A stretch of 64,000 bases of DNA from Stagnimonas sp965279705 (GTDB lineage: Bacteria; Pseudomonadota; Gammaproteobacteria; Nevskiales; Nevskiaceae): contig OZ257257.1 of the NCBI GenBank assembly GCA_965279705.1, positions 2,976,001-3,040,000 on the forward strand. The letters are read 5' to 3'. Positions 53,888 to 63,162 of the stretch are shown in pieces (position 1 is the first letter of the stretch; each line of letters begins with the position of its first letter). The position numbers and the translations under genes were made by a program. The notes beneath the pieces were generated by a model that did no database searches, was not told where the DNA came from, and saw nothing but the letters and a program-made list of their open reading frames with translations.

Positions 53888-54426
53888 CCCACACCAACGC
53901 CCACACGCAGCGGGGTGCCGCGCTCGCCATCGCGCTGCTGATGCTGGTCATCATCACCCTGCTGGGCGTGGCCGCCGTACGTGCCACGCAGGTGGAACTG
54001 AAGCTCTCGCAAAATGCCGAGAGCCGCATGACCGCGGTGCAGGCCGCCGAGTCGATGGTCGGTCTGGTCACCAACAGCACCAACCTGCCAGTCAACGAAG
54101 ACCAGGCTTTTGTCACCTGCATGAAGGCCGCCAGTGTCACCACGGCGCTGTTTGCCTGCCCCAGCAGCACGGCGCAGATCGACGTCTCTGCCGCCACCGC
54201 GGCACTGCAAAGTCACGGCTATGCGCTGGTTAAGCGTGAAACGCCGTTGTTTGTCGAAGTCAATGTGCTGCGCGAAGCCGAGTTGAGTGCCAAGAACTAC
54301 GACTTTGCACGCTTCACCGTCACCGGCGGTTACGACCGCTCGGGCGAGAGCCTGAGTGCGGCGGAAGTCACCGTCGGCATCCTGCGCCTGCATCCCAAAA
54401 TTGCTGGCGTTAGTTACGAGCCTTGA
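53884..54426 (+). CDS. pilX: Minor pilin assembly protein PilX (operon 2)
   Basis: 180 residues with a GTG start at 53884 in the pilW overlap (GTGA). Short leader cleaved at TQRG/AALAIALLMLVIITLLGV, with no Glu at position 5, as in PilX proteins generally. ELKLSQNAESRMTAVQAAES is the PilX motif. A Cys pair (FVTCMKAASVTTALFACPS) may form a disulfide. Followed by pilY1, which begins 24 bases after the stop. Confidence 0.87.
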   Translation: MTHTNAHTQRGAALAIALLMLVIITLLGVAAVRATQVELKLSQNAESRMTAVQAAESMVGLVTNSTNLPVNEDQAFVTCMKAASVTTALFACPSSTAQIDVSAATAALQSHGYALVKRETPLFVEVNVLREAELSAKNYDFARFTVTGGYDRSGESLSAAEVTVGILRLHPKIAGVSYEP

Positions 54427-54449
54427 TGCGAATCGTGCGGAGAAATGCC

Positions 54450-57400
54450 ATGAATCCCACTCCCCCATCCCTACGTTCCGACCATCGCGCTTCACAGGGG
54501 CTGTTCGCCATCTGTGTTGCGGCTGTGCTCTGGCTCACAAGCACGGCCACCCGCGCGGATGATCTCGACATCTACACCAACGCCACCGTGCTGCCGTCAC
54601 AGGCACCGCTCACGGCACTGGCGCTGGATCTCAATATCCTCAATCCCAGCCAGGTGGTGTGCAGCAACGTGCTGCTATCCAGCGATAGCGCCTGTGTCGA
54701 CATCCGCGGCAAGGTGACGGTGGGCGAGCTGCTGGGCTTGCTAGGCCTGCCGATATCCATCGTCGCTGGCTTGAACCCGACCGCGCTGCTGTCTGATTTA
54801 ACCGGCGGCGTCACCAATCTGCTGGCGGGGGTGATCTCGCTCACCAACTCGCTGTCGCTCAACAACACCCAGGCCTACCTGCTGGCGATCCAGCAGATCC
54901 TTACCGCGCTGCTCGATTCGCGCGTGACGGTGATGCTGAACCATGCCAACCAGGGGCCGGGTACCGGCGTCTGCGCCTTTGCCGACAACGCCAGCCTGCC
55001 AGCCGCACGGCAGGACACGCTGGCGTGCAGCAATGGCACTTACATTTTCGCCGGCTTCAAGAATCTGGCGAACCCCTTGGAGCTGACCAGCCTCATCACC
55101 AAAGTAGTGCTGGGTGTTTCCAGCACAAATCTGCTGGGCTTGGTGGGCGGTGTGACGCGGTTCCAGAACACTCCGTATCAAACCAAGGAAATCTACGCCG
55201 AGCTGGCCAAGTATCTGCGCGGTGACCCGATCTTCAACGGCCACTTGGGTTACTTCGACTACGGGGACACCAACCCCGCCACCAATCTCAATACCAGCCT
55301 GCCGCTGCTGTCTTGGGATACCTCGATCGAAACCGCCAATAACAAGAGCTATCAGTCCGGCCTCGCCGCCTTCCCGCAGGCGTGCACGATCAATCTGGTG
55401 CATTTGCAGCTGACCAACGCCGCAGGGCAGGACGATTCCGACAAGGACCTCAAGACTCTATTCCCGACGGCAGATGCCGACGGCAACGGCCAGCTGGGCC
55501 TGGCTGAAGTGGTGGATGCCGCGGCCACCAACGGCTTCGTGTTCGGCGCGGCCGATGTGCGACTCATCAATTCCAGCTTCATCGTGCAAGACAATCTGTT
55601 CACCAACGGTGATCTCTCCGAGCTGGACAAGCTCGCCAACCTCGGTACCAACGTCACGGCTTACACGGGCGTGCTGGGCCTGCTCGGTCGCGGTCAGAGC
55701 ATTGCCAGCTCGCTGAAGAAAGTGCTGTCGCTCGATGCGACGCTGGGTAGCATCGGCACCGCCACCAGCCGCAGTACGGCCACGGGCATCACCAATGCCG
55801 CGTATCTGTCAGGCTTCCGCCCAGACAAAGATCAGAAGCCGGCCTGGGTCGGCAACGTCAAGCGACTCAAGCTGAGACCCAAGGCTTCACCCGAAAAAGG
55901 CTTCACCGTGGTGGATGCCCGCGACAGCGGCACGGGAGCTGCACAATCGGCCATCGCTCTCGATGGGCGCATTCGCAACGACGCGCTCACCTTCTGGACC
56001 GACGTCACCAAGCTCGGCGGCACCCTGACCAGCGATGGCCGTAAGACCGACGTGGGCGGCGCGGGCCAGCGCATCCCCGGCTTTGCCCTGGGCGGTGGCG
56101 GCAACCCCGGACGCGGCCCCGCCGGCAGTGCTCGCAAGGTGCTTTACGACAGCACCCCAACCGGCACCGCCGCCAGCCTTGCCGTATTGAACGCCGATGA
56201 TTCCGCCGTGCGCAGCGAGTTGCTGGCGCCCACCGGCGCCACGGCGTACACCTCGCCCTCAACCCTGTGCAACAGCACCTGCAATGTCACATTTGGGGCT
56301 TGCGGCCTGTTGTGCGGCACGACTGAAAGCCTGTGCGGCACCACCTGCGGCACCACTGGCCTTGCCTGCAATCTGCTGTGTCTGCCCGGTGTGCTGGGCA
56401 ACGGTTGCCGCACCAATTGCAGCAACAATCTCAACGCCTGCAACACCGGCTGCTCAAACAACGCGGCGACCTGCAACAACAGTTGCAGCACCAGCCTAAA
56501 TGCTTGCACCACGGCCTGTGGGCCAGGCGGTAGCGACCGTACAGCAGACACCATCGTGCGCGAATTGCTGCTCTATGCCCGTGGTTTTGATGTGGGCACC
56601 CGCGCTGCGGCCAAAGGCACGGGCGGAGGCAGCTCACCCACCAACAGCGGCATCAGCGGCCGCCCCTGGCTGCTGGGTGCGGTGCTGCACTCCAAACCAC
56701 TCGCCATCAACTACGGCAAGCGCAACGGCGGTTCCACCGAAGATGTGCGCGTGGTCTACGGCTCGGCCGACGGCATGATGCACATGGTCAATGACGCCAC
56801 CGGCGTCGAGAACTGGGGCTTCATGCCGCAGGCGGTGATGGGTGCGCTGTCGACCCTGCGCGAGAACACCGCAGGTTCTGCCCTGCCCTATGGTGTGGAT
56901 GGCTCGCCGGTGGTGTTGATCCGCGACCGTGCGCCCACAAACGGCACCACCGGCGTCATCGGTGATGTCACCGGTGCCGAAGGCGACCGCGTGCTGCTGT
57001 TCTTCGGCCTGCGACGCGGCGGTGCGGCGTACTACGCGCTCGACGTCACCGATCCCGACAACCCCAAGCTGCAATGGCGGCTCTCCACCGAAGGCCTGCG
57101 CCGCGGCACCGAGACCACGGTGGTCGCCGGTTCCGCCGCGCAGTTCAGCAGTCTGGCCCTCGCGTTCTCCACGCCGCAGGTGGCACGCATCCGCCGTGAT
57201 GTGGATGGCAACAGCGCCACCACCAACGACATCGAGAGCAAGAGCGTGCTGATTTTCGGCGGCGGCTACAACGGTGGCCGTAACGGCTCGGGTACCAAGG
57301 TGGGCAAGGACTTCAACAACTCCCGTGCCGCCACCGCAGCACTGCAAGTGGGCGTGGATGACGGCAGCGGTGCTGTAGATCGCGGTAACGCCCTGTTCAT

Positions 57401-58322
57401 GGTCGATGCCGCCACCGGCGAACTGCTGTGGCGCGCCGTACGCGGTACCGGGGCGAGCTACACCAGTGCCAGCCGCAGCTACACCCATCCGCTGCTGGTC
57501 GACTCCATCGCCTCCGACCTCACCGTGCTCGACACTGACAACGATGGCTTCGTCGATCGCCTGTATGTGGGCGATACCGGCGGCCGCCTGTGGCGCGGCG
57601 ACTTCGCCAGCACGCTGCCCAGCGCCTGGACCTTTGGCCCGGTCGCCAGCATCGGCCGCCACAACGCCGGTGCCAACAACGTGGCCAACGACCGCCGCCT
57701 GTTCTTCGCACCCGACTACGTGCCGCTACGCGGCATTGCAGGCTCCGGCACCGACCTGGTGATCTTCGGCTCTGGCGACCGCGAGGATGTGCTCAACCTC
57801 ACAACCGGCAACTGGCTCTACGGCTTCATCGACCCGGATCTGGTCAGCGGCAAGGCCAGCAGCGAGGTCATCACCACCGAGGCGGCGCTGGCACAGCACA
57901 GCGCATTCACCAACACCACGACCACGCCACTGACCAGCCTCAATGGGCTTACCACGGGCTACCGCCTGAGCCTCGCGGCGCGCGGTGAAAAGATGTTCTC
58001 CGCACCCGTCACCCTGGGCAGCACCGTCACCTTCTCTAGCTACATCCCGCCAGACCCAAGCGACCCCAACACGCCCATCTGCGCACCCGCCGAGGGCGTC
58101 GCGCGGCTCTATTCCATCGGCGTGCAGACTACCGGGCTCAGGGGCATCAACGGCGGCCAGGCGACGGATCGCTATCAGCCCTTACCGAGAACCGGTTTGC
58201 CGGGTGAAATCAACGTGGTGGGGGGTACCTCACAGGCCGTGAATGGCGAGGTCTACAGCCTCACCGCACGCGAGTCCTACCCGGCCTCCTGGCGTGAACG
58301 CCTGGGAGAAACGCAAAAATGA
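54450..58322 (+). CDS. pilY1: PilY1 type IV pilus tip adhesin with Cys ladder (operon 2)
   Basis: 1290 residues from ATG 54450 with GGAG seven bases before it; ATG 54426 is an alternative. Signal peptide FAICVAAVLWLTSTATRA. The N-terminal half holds an EF-hand-like loop (DADGNGQLGLAEV, about 348-360). Residues 607-690 form a ladder of 16 Cys spaced C-x3-C-x6. The C-terminal beta-propeller has VRVVYGSADGMMHMVNDATG, a calcium loop DTDNDGFVDRLYVGDTGGRL (from residue 1028), and LVIFGSGDREDVLNLTTG. It differs from the operon 1 PilY1 in length, Cys layout and calcium loop. The stop overlaps pilE as ATGA. Confidence 0.93.
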   Translation: MNPTPPSLRSDHRASQGLFAICVAAVLWLTSTATRADDLDIYTNATVLPSQAPLTALALDLNILNPSQVVCSNVLLSSDSACVDIRGKVTVGELLGLLGLPISIVAGLNPTALLSDLTGGVTNLLAGVISLTNSLSLNNTQAYLLAIQQILTALLDSRVTVMLNHANQGPGTGVCAFADNASLPAARQDTLACSNGTYIFAGFKNLANPLELTSLITKVVLGVSSTNLLGLVGGVTRFQNTPYQTKEIYAELAKYLRGDPIFNGHLGYFDYGDTNPATNLNTSLPLLSWDTSIETANNKSYQSGLAAFPQACTINLVHLQLTNAAGQDDSDKDLKTLFPTADADGNGQLGLAEVVDAAATNGFVFGAADVRLINSSFIVQDNLFTNGDLSELDKLANLGTNVTAYTGVLGLLGRGQSIASSLKKVLSLDATLGSIGTATSRSTATGITNAAYLSGFRPDKDQKPAWVGNVKRLKLRPKASPEKGFTVVDARDSGTGAAQSAIALDGRIRNDALTFWTDVTKLGGTLTSDGRKTDVGGAGQRIPGFALGGGGNPGRGPAGSARKVLYDSTPTGTAASLAVLNADDSAVRSELLAPTGATAYTSPSTLCNSTCNVTFGACGLLCGTTESLCGTTCGTTGLACNLLCLPGVLGNGCRTNCSNNLNACNTGCSNNAATCNNSCSTSLNACTTACGPGGSDRTADTIVRELLLYARGFDVGTRAAAKGTGGGSSPTNSGISGRPWLLGAVLHSKPLAINYGKRNGGSTEDVRVVYGSADGMMHMVNDATGVENWGFMPQAVMGALSTLRENTAGSALPYGVDGSPVVLIRDRAPTNGTTGVIGDVTGAEGDRVLLFFGLRRGGAAYYALDVTDPDNPKLQWRLSTEGLRRGTETTVVAGSAAQFSSLALAFSTPQVARIRRDVDGNSATTNDIESKSVLIFGGGYNGGRNGSGTKVGKDFNNSRAATAALQVGVDDGSGAVDRGNALFMVDAATGELLWRAVRGTGASYTSASRSYTHPLLVDSIASDLTVLDTDNDGFVDRLYVGDTGGRLWRGDFASTLPSAWTFGPVASIGRHNAGANNVANDRRLFFAPDYVPLRGIAGSGTDLVIFGSGDREDVLNLTTGNWLYGFIDPDLVSGKASSEVITTEAALAQHSAFTNTTTTPLTSLNGLTTGYRLSLAARGEKMFSAPVTLGSTVTFSSYIPPDPSDPNTPICAPAEGVARLYSIGVQTTGLRGINGGQATDRYQPLPRTGLPGEINVVGGTSQAVNGEVYSLTARESYPASWRERLGETQK

Positions 58323-58846
58323 GCGCCGCACGCGAGTGGATGTCGATGCCTCGAGCGGGACAACGCGGCTTCACCATCATGGAGCTGCTGATCGTCATCG
58401 CGATCATCAGCATCCTGGCCGCCATTGCCGTGCCCAGCTATAGGCAATACGTGATGCGCACCAACCGCACCATCGCCAAAGTCGCGCTCACCGATCTCGT
58501 TACCCGGCAAGAAAGCTACGCCGCCGACCACAAGCGCTATGCGAGTTCATTCGAGCGGCTCGGCCTCGCCGGCAGCGGCACCACCGGCTACGTGACGAGC
58601 GATGGCGTCATCAGCCGCAACAGCGCCAATGCGCTGTATGCCCTGCACCTCAACAGCGATACCACCGGCACGCTCTCCACCTGCGCAGGCCTCGGCACGG
58701 ACGGCACGCCCGGCGTGAACAGTTATCGGCTCAGCGCAACGCCAGTAGCCGCTGCAACCGACACGCTCTGCGGCACGCTCTGTCTTTCGACCGATGGCAC
58801 CCGTGGCGCAGCGCTGGGTGCGGTGGAAACCTGCTGGCGCCGCTAG
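58319..58846 (+). CDS. pilE: Type IV minor pilin PilE (operon 2)
   Basis: 175 residues. Leader cleaved at GQRG/FTIMELLIVIAIISIL with Glu5. Stalk end RTNRTIAKVALTDLVTRQES and RQESYAADHKRYASSF are PilE-specific. C-terminal Cys (LCGTLCLSTDGTRGA, ETCWRR) can form a disulfide. Closes operon 2 and overlaps convergent ispH by 4 bases, as in Pseudomonas where pilE also faces ispH. Confidence 0.92.
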   Translation: MSAAREWMSMPRAGQRGFTIMELLIVIAIISILAAIAVPSYRQYVMRTNRTIAKVALTDLVTRQESYAADHKRYASSFERLGLAGSGTTGYVTSDGVISRNSANALYALHLNSDTTGTLSTCAGLGTDGTPGVNSYRLSATPVAAATDTLCGTLCLSTDGTRGAALGAVETCWRR

Positions 58847-59811
58847 ATATTGGGCAGCGTCGCTGCACCGCGCACCGCGCGGCGCAGCGCAGGCGGCAAT
58901 GAAAAAACGATGTGCTCCTCGCGCCCGGCCAGCTCCTGCGGTGCCACGCCGCCCAACGTCTGCAAGCGCGCCACCACCTGCTTCACGAGTGTTTCCGGCG
59001 CGCTGGCACCGGCAGTGACGCCCACCTTGGCCTTGCCCAGCACCCAGGTCGGGTCGATATCCTCCGGTCCGTCGATGAGATAAGCCGGCGTGCCGAGCAG
59101 CTCGCTCAGCTCGCGCAGACGGTTGGAGTTGCTGGAGTTCTTAGAGCCCACCACCAGCATCACCTCGCACTGCGCCGCCAGCTGCTTCACGGCATCTTGC
59201 CGGTTCGTCGTGGCGTAGCAGATGTCGTCCTTGCGCGGGCCCATGATTTCGGGGAAGCGCTGGCGCAGTGCGTCGATCACCTTGGCGGTATCGTCCATCG
59301 ACAGCGTCGTCTGCGTCACGAATGCCGTGTGCGCCGGATTTTTGAGCGCAAGCACGGCGACATCTTCCGGCGTCTCGACCAGATAGATCGCACCACCGAA
59401 ACTGGCGTCGAACTGGCCCATGGTGCCTTCCACTTCCGGGTGGCCCTCGTGGCCGATCAGGATCACCTCGCGCTTCTCGCGGGCGTAGCGTTTAACCTCG
59501 ATATGCACCTTGGTCACCAGCGGGCAAGTCGCGTCGAACACCGTCAGGCCGCGTGCCTTGGCTGCCTGCACTACGGATTGCGCTACACCGTGCGCCGAGA
59601 AAATGCAGGTCGCACCCTCGGGAATCTCATCGATCTCCTCGACGAACACCGCGCCCTTGGCCTTGAGGTTTTCGACCACGAAGCGGTTGTGCACCACCTC
59701 GTGCCTCACGTAGATCGGGGCGCCGAGCGCATCGAGCGCGCGTTCGACGATCTCGATCGCGCGATCTACACCAGCGCAAAAACCACGGGGATTGGCGAGC
59801 AGGATTTCCAT
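58843..59811 (-). CDS. ispH: 4-hydroxy-3-methylbut-2-enyl diphosphate reductase
   Basis: 322 residues from ATG 59811 (MEILLANPRGFCAGVDRAIE), the canonical start; the longer open frame overlaps lspA. Last step of the MEP isoprenoid pathway, making IPP and DMAPP. Three Fe-S Cys are visible: NPRGFCAGV, VFDATCPLVTKVH and DDICYATTNRQDAV. The central VILIGHEGHPEVEGTMGQFD holds the proton-transfer region, and GSKNSSNSNRLRELSE binds substrate. Follows lspA by 5 bases. Confidence 0.97.
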   Translation of the reverse strand: MEILLANPRGFCAGVDRAIEIVERALDALGAPIYVRHEVVHNRFVVENLKAKGAVFVEEIDEIPEGATCIFSAHGVAQSVVQAAKARGLTVFDATCPLVTKVHIEVKRYAREKREVILIGHEGHPEVEGTMGQFDASFGGAIYLVETPEDVAVLALKNPAHTAFVTQTTLSMDDTAKVIDALRQRFPEIMGPRKDDICYATTNRQDAVKQLAAQCEVMLVVGSKNSSNSNRLRELSELLGTPAYLIDGPEDIDPTWVLGKAKVGVTAGASAPETLVKQVVARLQTLGGVAPQELAGREEHIVFSLPPALRRAVRGAATLPNI

Positions 59812-59816
59812 GGGTT

Positions 59817-60299
59817 TCAGCTTATCGCCTTTGCACCGCCGCGCTTCCATTCCAACAGCATGTCGACGATCAGCAGCGCCGCACCGACCGAGATGGCGGC
59901 ATCGGCGACATTGAACGCTGCGAAGTGCCAGTTGCCGATGTAGAAGTCCACGAAGTCGGTGACGTGGCCTAAGCGCACCCGGTCAATCACATTGCCAATC
60001 GCGCCGCCCAGAATCAGGCAGAGGCCAACCGCAGTAAACGTCTCACCCTGCCGATGCTTGTTGAGCCACGACAGGATGCCAATCGAGACGATGGTGGCCA
60101 ACCCAATGAACATCAGCTTCGGCGCCGTGCGAAACATCGAAAACGCCGCACCCGTGTTCTGCAAATGCACCAGATTGAAATACGGAATGAGTGGCTCGCT
60201 GCCGTATAGCGGCAGTCGTGCCTCCACCCAGAACTTGCTGAGTTGATCGAGCACGATGGTGACGACGGAGAGGATGAGCCAGCGGAAGTTGGTGTGCAT
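59817..60299 (-). CDS. lspA: Lipoprotein signal peptidase (signal peptidase II)
   Basis: 160 residues with four membrane helices. It cleaves prolipoproteins such as the LpoP protein encoded in this window. LVHLQNTGAAFSMFRTAPKL is the first LspA block. The two catalytic Asp are in GGAIGNVIDRVRLGHVTDF and WHFAAFNVADAAISVGAAL. The start abuts the ileS stop. No fkpB gene lies between lspA and ispH, unlike Pseudomonas. Confidence 0.96.
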   Translation of the reverse strand: MHTNFRWLILSVVTIVLDQLSKFWVEARLPLYGSEPLIPYFNLVHLQNTGAAFSMFRTAPKLMFIGLATIVSIGILSWLNKHRQGETFTAVGLCLILGGAIGNVIDRVRLGHVTDFVDFYIGNWHFAAFNVADAAISVGAALLIVDMLLEWKRGGAKAIS

Positions 60300-63151
60300 C
60301 AGAAATACCTGCGGGTTTCGCCCGGACCTTCAATGTTGGAAACGCAGCGGCCGCAAATGGTTTCATGGCCAGAATGTGTGCCGACGTCTTCGCGGTAGTG
60401 CCAGCAGCGGTCGCATTTGGGGTGCGCCGATGGAGAAACAGAAATCCAAATCATTTCTCCAGTTTTGAGTTCAGTGCCTAGCTCACCCTTCAGCGCAGTT
60501 TTACGGACTCGGTCAGTGATTTCGGGGCTTAACTCAGCATCTGTAGGTATCACTAAAACAGATGACGTTTGCAGCCAGAATCGCAGCTCATCCTTAATTG
60601 AACTAAGTAGTTCAATAAACGATGTATCTGCGGAAAGCACTACGTCGGCTTGCAAAGACGAACCAATACCGCCGTTGCTGCGTAGCAATTCAAGTCTTTG
60701 ACGAAGCGCATTTCGTATGGCCGAAAGGTTCGTCCAATCGATATCCTGAGATTCAACGGCTGGAAAGTCCCACCATCCCTGCAAAAACACGGAGGCCGAG
60801 CGATCCCCCGGCAACAGCCGCCAAAGCTCATCCGCCGTAAAAGAAAGCACCGGCGCAATCCAGCGCACCAAGCCTTCGGCGATGTGCAGCAGCGCGGTCT
60901 GCGCCGAGCGACGCGCCACGGATTTTTCCGGCAACGTGTAGAGCCGATCTTTCAACAGATCGAGATACAAGCCACCCAGGTCATTGACGCAGTAGTTGTG
61001 CAGCGTGTGATAGACGCGATGGAACTCGCGGTCGGCATACGCGGCCTTGATCTCGCCCTGCACGCGCGCGGCTTCGCTGATGGCCCAGCGATCCACCGCC
61101 ACCATGTCCGCGACTGCGATCGAATCCGTCGCTGGATCGAAGCCACTCAAGCTGCCCAGCAAATAGCGCGCGGTGTTGCGGATGCGGCGATAGGCGTCGG
61201 CGGTGCGCTTCAGCAAGTTGTCGCTGATGGCGATCTCGCCGGAGTAGTCCGACGAGGAAACCCAGAGGCGCAACACATCGGCACCGAGGGTGCTGATGAC
61301 CTTCTGCGGCGCGACCACATTGCCGAGCGATTTGCTCATCTTGCGGCCCTGCTCATCCACCGTGAAGCCATGGGTGAGCACGCTCTTGTAGGGTGCGATG
61401 CCATGCGTGGCAACGCGCGTGAGCAGGCTGGAATGGAACCAGCCGCGATGCTGGTCGCTGCCTTCGAGATAGATGTCGCATTGCTCGGGCACCGCTTGGC
61501 CGTTGCCGACGAAGCTCGCGGGTTGCGCCACACCGGAGTCGAACCAGACATCGAGCGTGTCGGTGCCTTTTTCATACTGCACTTCGTCCACGCCCCAATC
61601 CGCAGGCGTGCTGCCGAACCAGGCTTCGAGACCTTTGGCTTCCACGGCATCGGCCACGCGCAACAGCAGTGCGGCCGTATCGGGATGCGGCTCCTGCGTG
61701 GCGCGGTCGATGAACAGGGCCAGCGGCACGCCCCAAAAGCGTTGCCGCGAGATGCACCAGTCCGGTCGGTCGCGAATCATGCCGGCGATACGCTCTTCGC
61801 CCCAGCTCGGAATCCAGCGTGTGGCCTTGATCGCCGCGAGTGCATCGCGACGCAGACCGGCCTTGTCCATGCTGATGAACCACTGCGGCGTGGCGCGGAA
61901 GATCAGCGGCGTTTTGTGGCGCCAGCAGTGCGGGTAGCTGTGCGTGATGGTGGCCTTGTGAAGCAGCGCGCCGCTGGCTTCGAGCGCCGCCAGAATCGGC
62001 TCTTCGGCCTTGCGCACGTGCTGGCCTGCGACTAACGGCGTGCCCGCGATGAAGACGCCGTTGCTGCCGACAGGATTGTCCACGGCGAGGCCGTAGACCT
62101 TGCCAACTACGAAGTCTTCGACGCCATGCGCTGGTGCGGTGTGGACGAGGCCGGTGCCGGCATCGAGCGTGACGTGCTCGCCGCAGATGATGGGCACTGT
62201 GCGATCGGCGAAGGGGTGCTGCGCCTTCGCACCTTCCAGCGCTGCGCCTTTCACCACTGCCATCACATGGCCTTCGCTGCCGAGCCGCTTGCAGACGGAT
62301 TCGACCAGCCCTGCTGCCAACACCAGGGTGCGCCCGGCTTGGGCGACCAGCGCGTAATCCAGCTCGGCATTGACGCTGATGGCCTGGTTGGCGGGCAGCG
62401 TCCACGGCGTAGTGGTCCAGATCACGAACACCGCGCCGCTGGCATCTTCAAGGCCAAAGCGGTGTGCGAGGTCGGCAGCATCGGCGGTCGCAAAACCGAC
62501 ATCAATCGCCGACGATTGCTTGTCCTGATACTCCACCTCCGCCTCGGCCAGCGAACTGCCGCAATCCAGGCACCAATGCACCGGCTTGAAGCCACGCACC
62601 ACATGGCCGCGCTCGCAGATACGCGACAGCACCCGCAGCTGCTCGGCCTCATAGGCGGGCTGCATGGTGAGATAGGGCTTGTCCCAATCGGCGAGGATGC
62701 CGAGGCGCTTGAAGTCGGCTTTCTGCCGCTCCACCTGCTCGCCCGCGTACTCGCGGCAGTGGGCGCGAAACTCGGCGGCCGTCAGCTTTTCGCCGACCTT
62801 GCCGAACTTCTTTTCCACCATCAGCTCGATGGGCAGGCCGTGGCAATCCCAACCCGGCACGAAGGGCGCGCGCTTGCCGTTGAGGCGCTCGGCTTTCACC
62901 ACGATGTCTTTCAACACCTTGTTGACGGCGTGGCCGATATGGATGTCGCCGTTGGCGTAGGGCGGGCCATCCAAAAAGTAAAAGCTCTCGTCGCGGGTGG
63001 CCCCTTCGCGTGCGGCCATCAGGCCGGCGTAGACGCCATCGGCTTCCCAACGCGCGAGCATGTCCGGCTCGCGTTTAGCGAGGTTGGCCTGCATCGCAAA
63101 CTCGGTCTGCGGCAGGTGGATGGTGTCTTTGTATTTCGAGTCTTCAGCCAC
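60299..63151 (-). CDS. ileS: Isoleucyl-tRNA synthetase
   Basis: 950 residues from a GTG start at 63151 (translated from VAEDSKYKDTIHLPQTEFAM), 11 bases after the ribF stop, with AAGG upstream. The open frame continues upstream to 63622 but overlaps ribF. Class I synthetase: HIGH is GPPYANGDIHIGHAVNKVLK, KMSKS is EQGRKMSKSLGNVVAPQ, the editing domain has WTTTPWTLPANQAISV, and the C-terminal zinc finger is CDRCWHYREDVGTHSG with CGRC. The stretch 60481-60720 is only 113 G+C of 240, lower than the rest of the gene. Confidence 0.97.
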   Translation of the reverse strand: MAEDSKYKDTIHLPQTEFAMQANLAKREPDMLARWEADGVYAGLMAAREGATRDESFYFLDGPPYANGDIHIGHAVNKVLKDIVVKAERLNGKRAPFVPGWDCHGLPIELMVEKKFGKVGEKLTAAEFRAHCREYAGEQVERQKADFKRLGILADWDKPYLTMQPAYEAEQLRVLSRICERGHVVRGFKPVHWCLDCGSSLAEAEVEYQDKQSSAIDVGFATADAADLAHRFGLEDASGAVFVIWTTTPWTLPANQAISVNAELDYALVAQAGRTLVLAAGLVESVCKRLGSEGHVMAVVKGAALEGAKAQHPFADRTVPIICGEHVTLDAGTGLVHTAPAHGVEDFVVGKVYGLAVDNPVGSNGVFIAGTPLVAGQHVRKAEEPILAALEASGALLHKATITHSYPHCWRHKTPLIFRATPQWFISMDKAGLRRDALAAIKATRWIPSWGEERIAGMIRDRPDWCISRQRFWGVPLALFIDRATQEPHPDTAALLLRVADAVEAKGLEAWFGSTPADWGVDEVQYEKGTDTLDVWFDSGVAQPASFVGNGQAVPEQCDIYLEGSDQHRGWFHSSLLTRVATHGIAPYKSVLTHGFTVDEQGRKMSKSLGNVVAPQKVISTLGADVLRLWVSSSDYSGEIAISDNLLKRTADAYRRIRNTARYLLGSLSGFDPATDSIAVADMVAVDRWAISEAARVQGEIKAAYADREFHRVYHTLHNYCVNDLGGLYLDLLKDRLYTLPEKSVARRSAQTALLHIAEGLVRWIAPVLSFTADELWRLLPGDRSASVFLQGWWDFPAVESQDIDWTNLSAIRNALRQRLELLRSNGGIGSSLQADVVLSADTSFIELLSSIKDELRFWLQTSSVLVIPTDAELSPEITDRVRKTALKGELGTELKTGEMIWISVSPSAHPKCDRCWHYREDVGTHSGHETICGRCVSNIEGPGETRRYF

Positions 63152-63162
63152 AACGAACGCCC

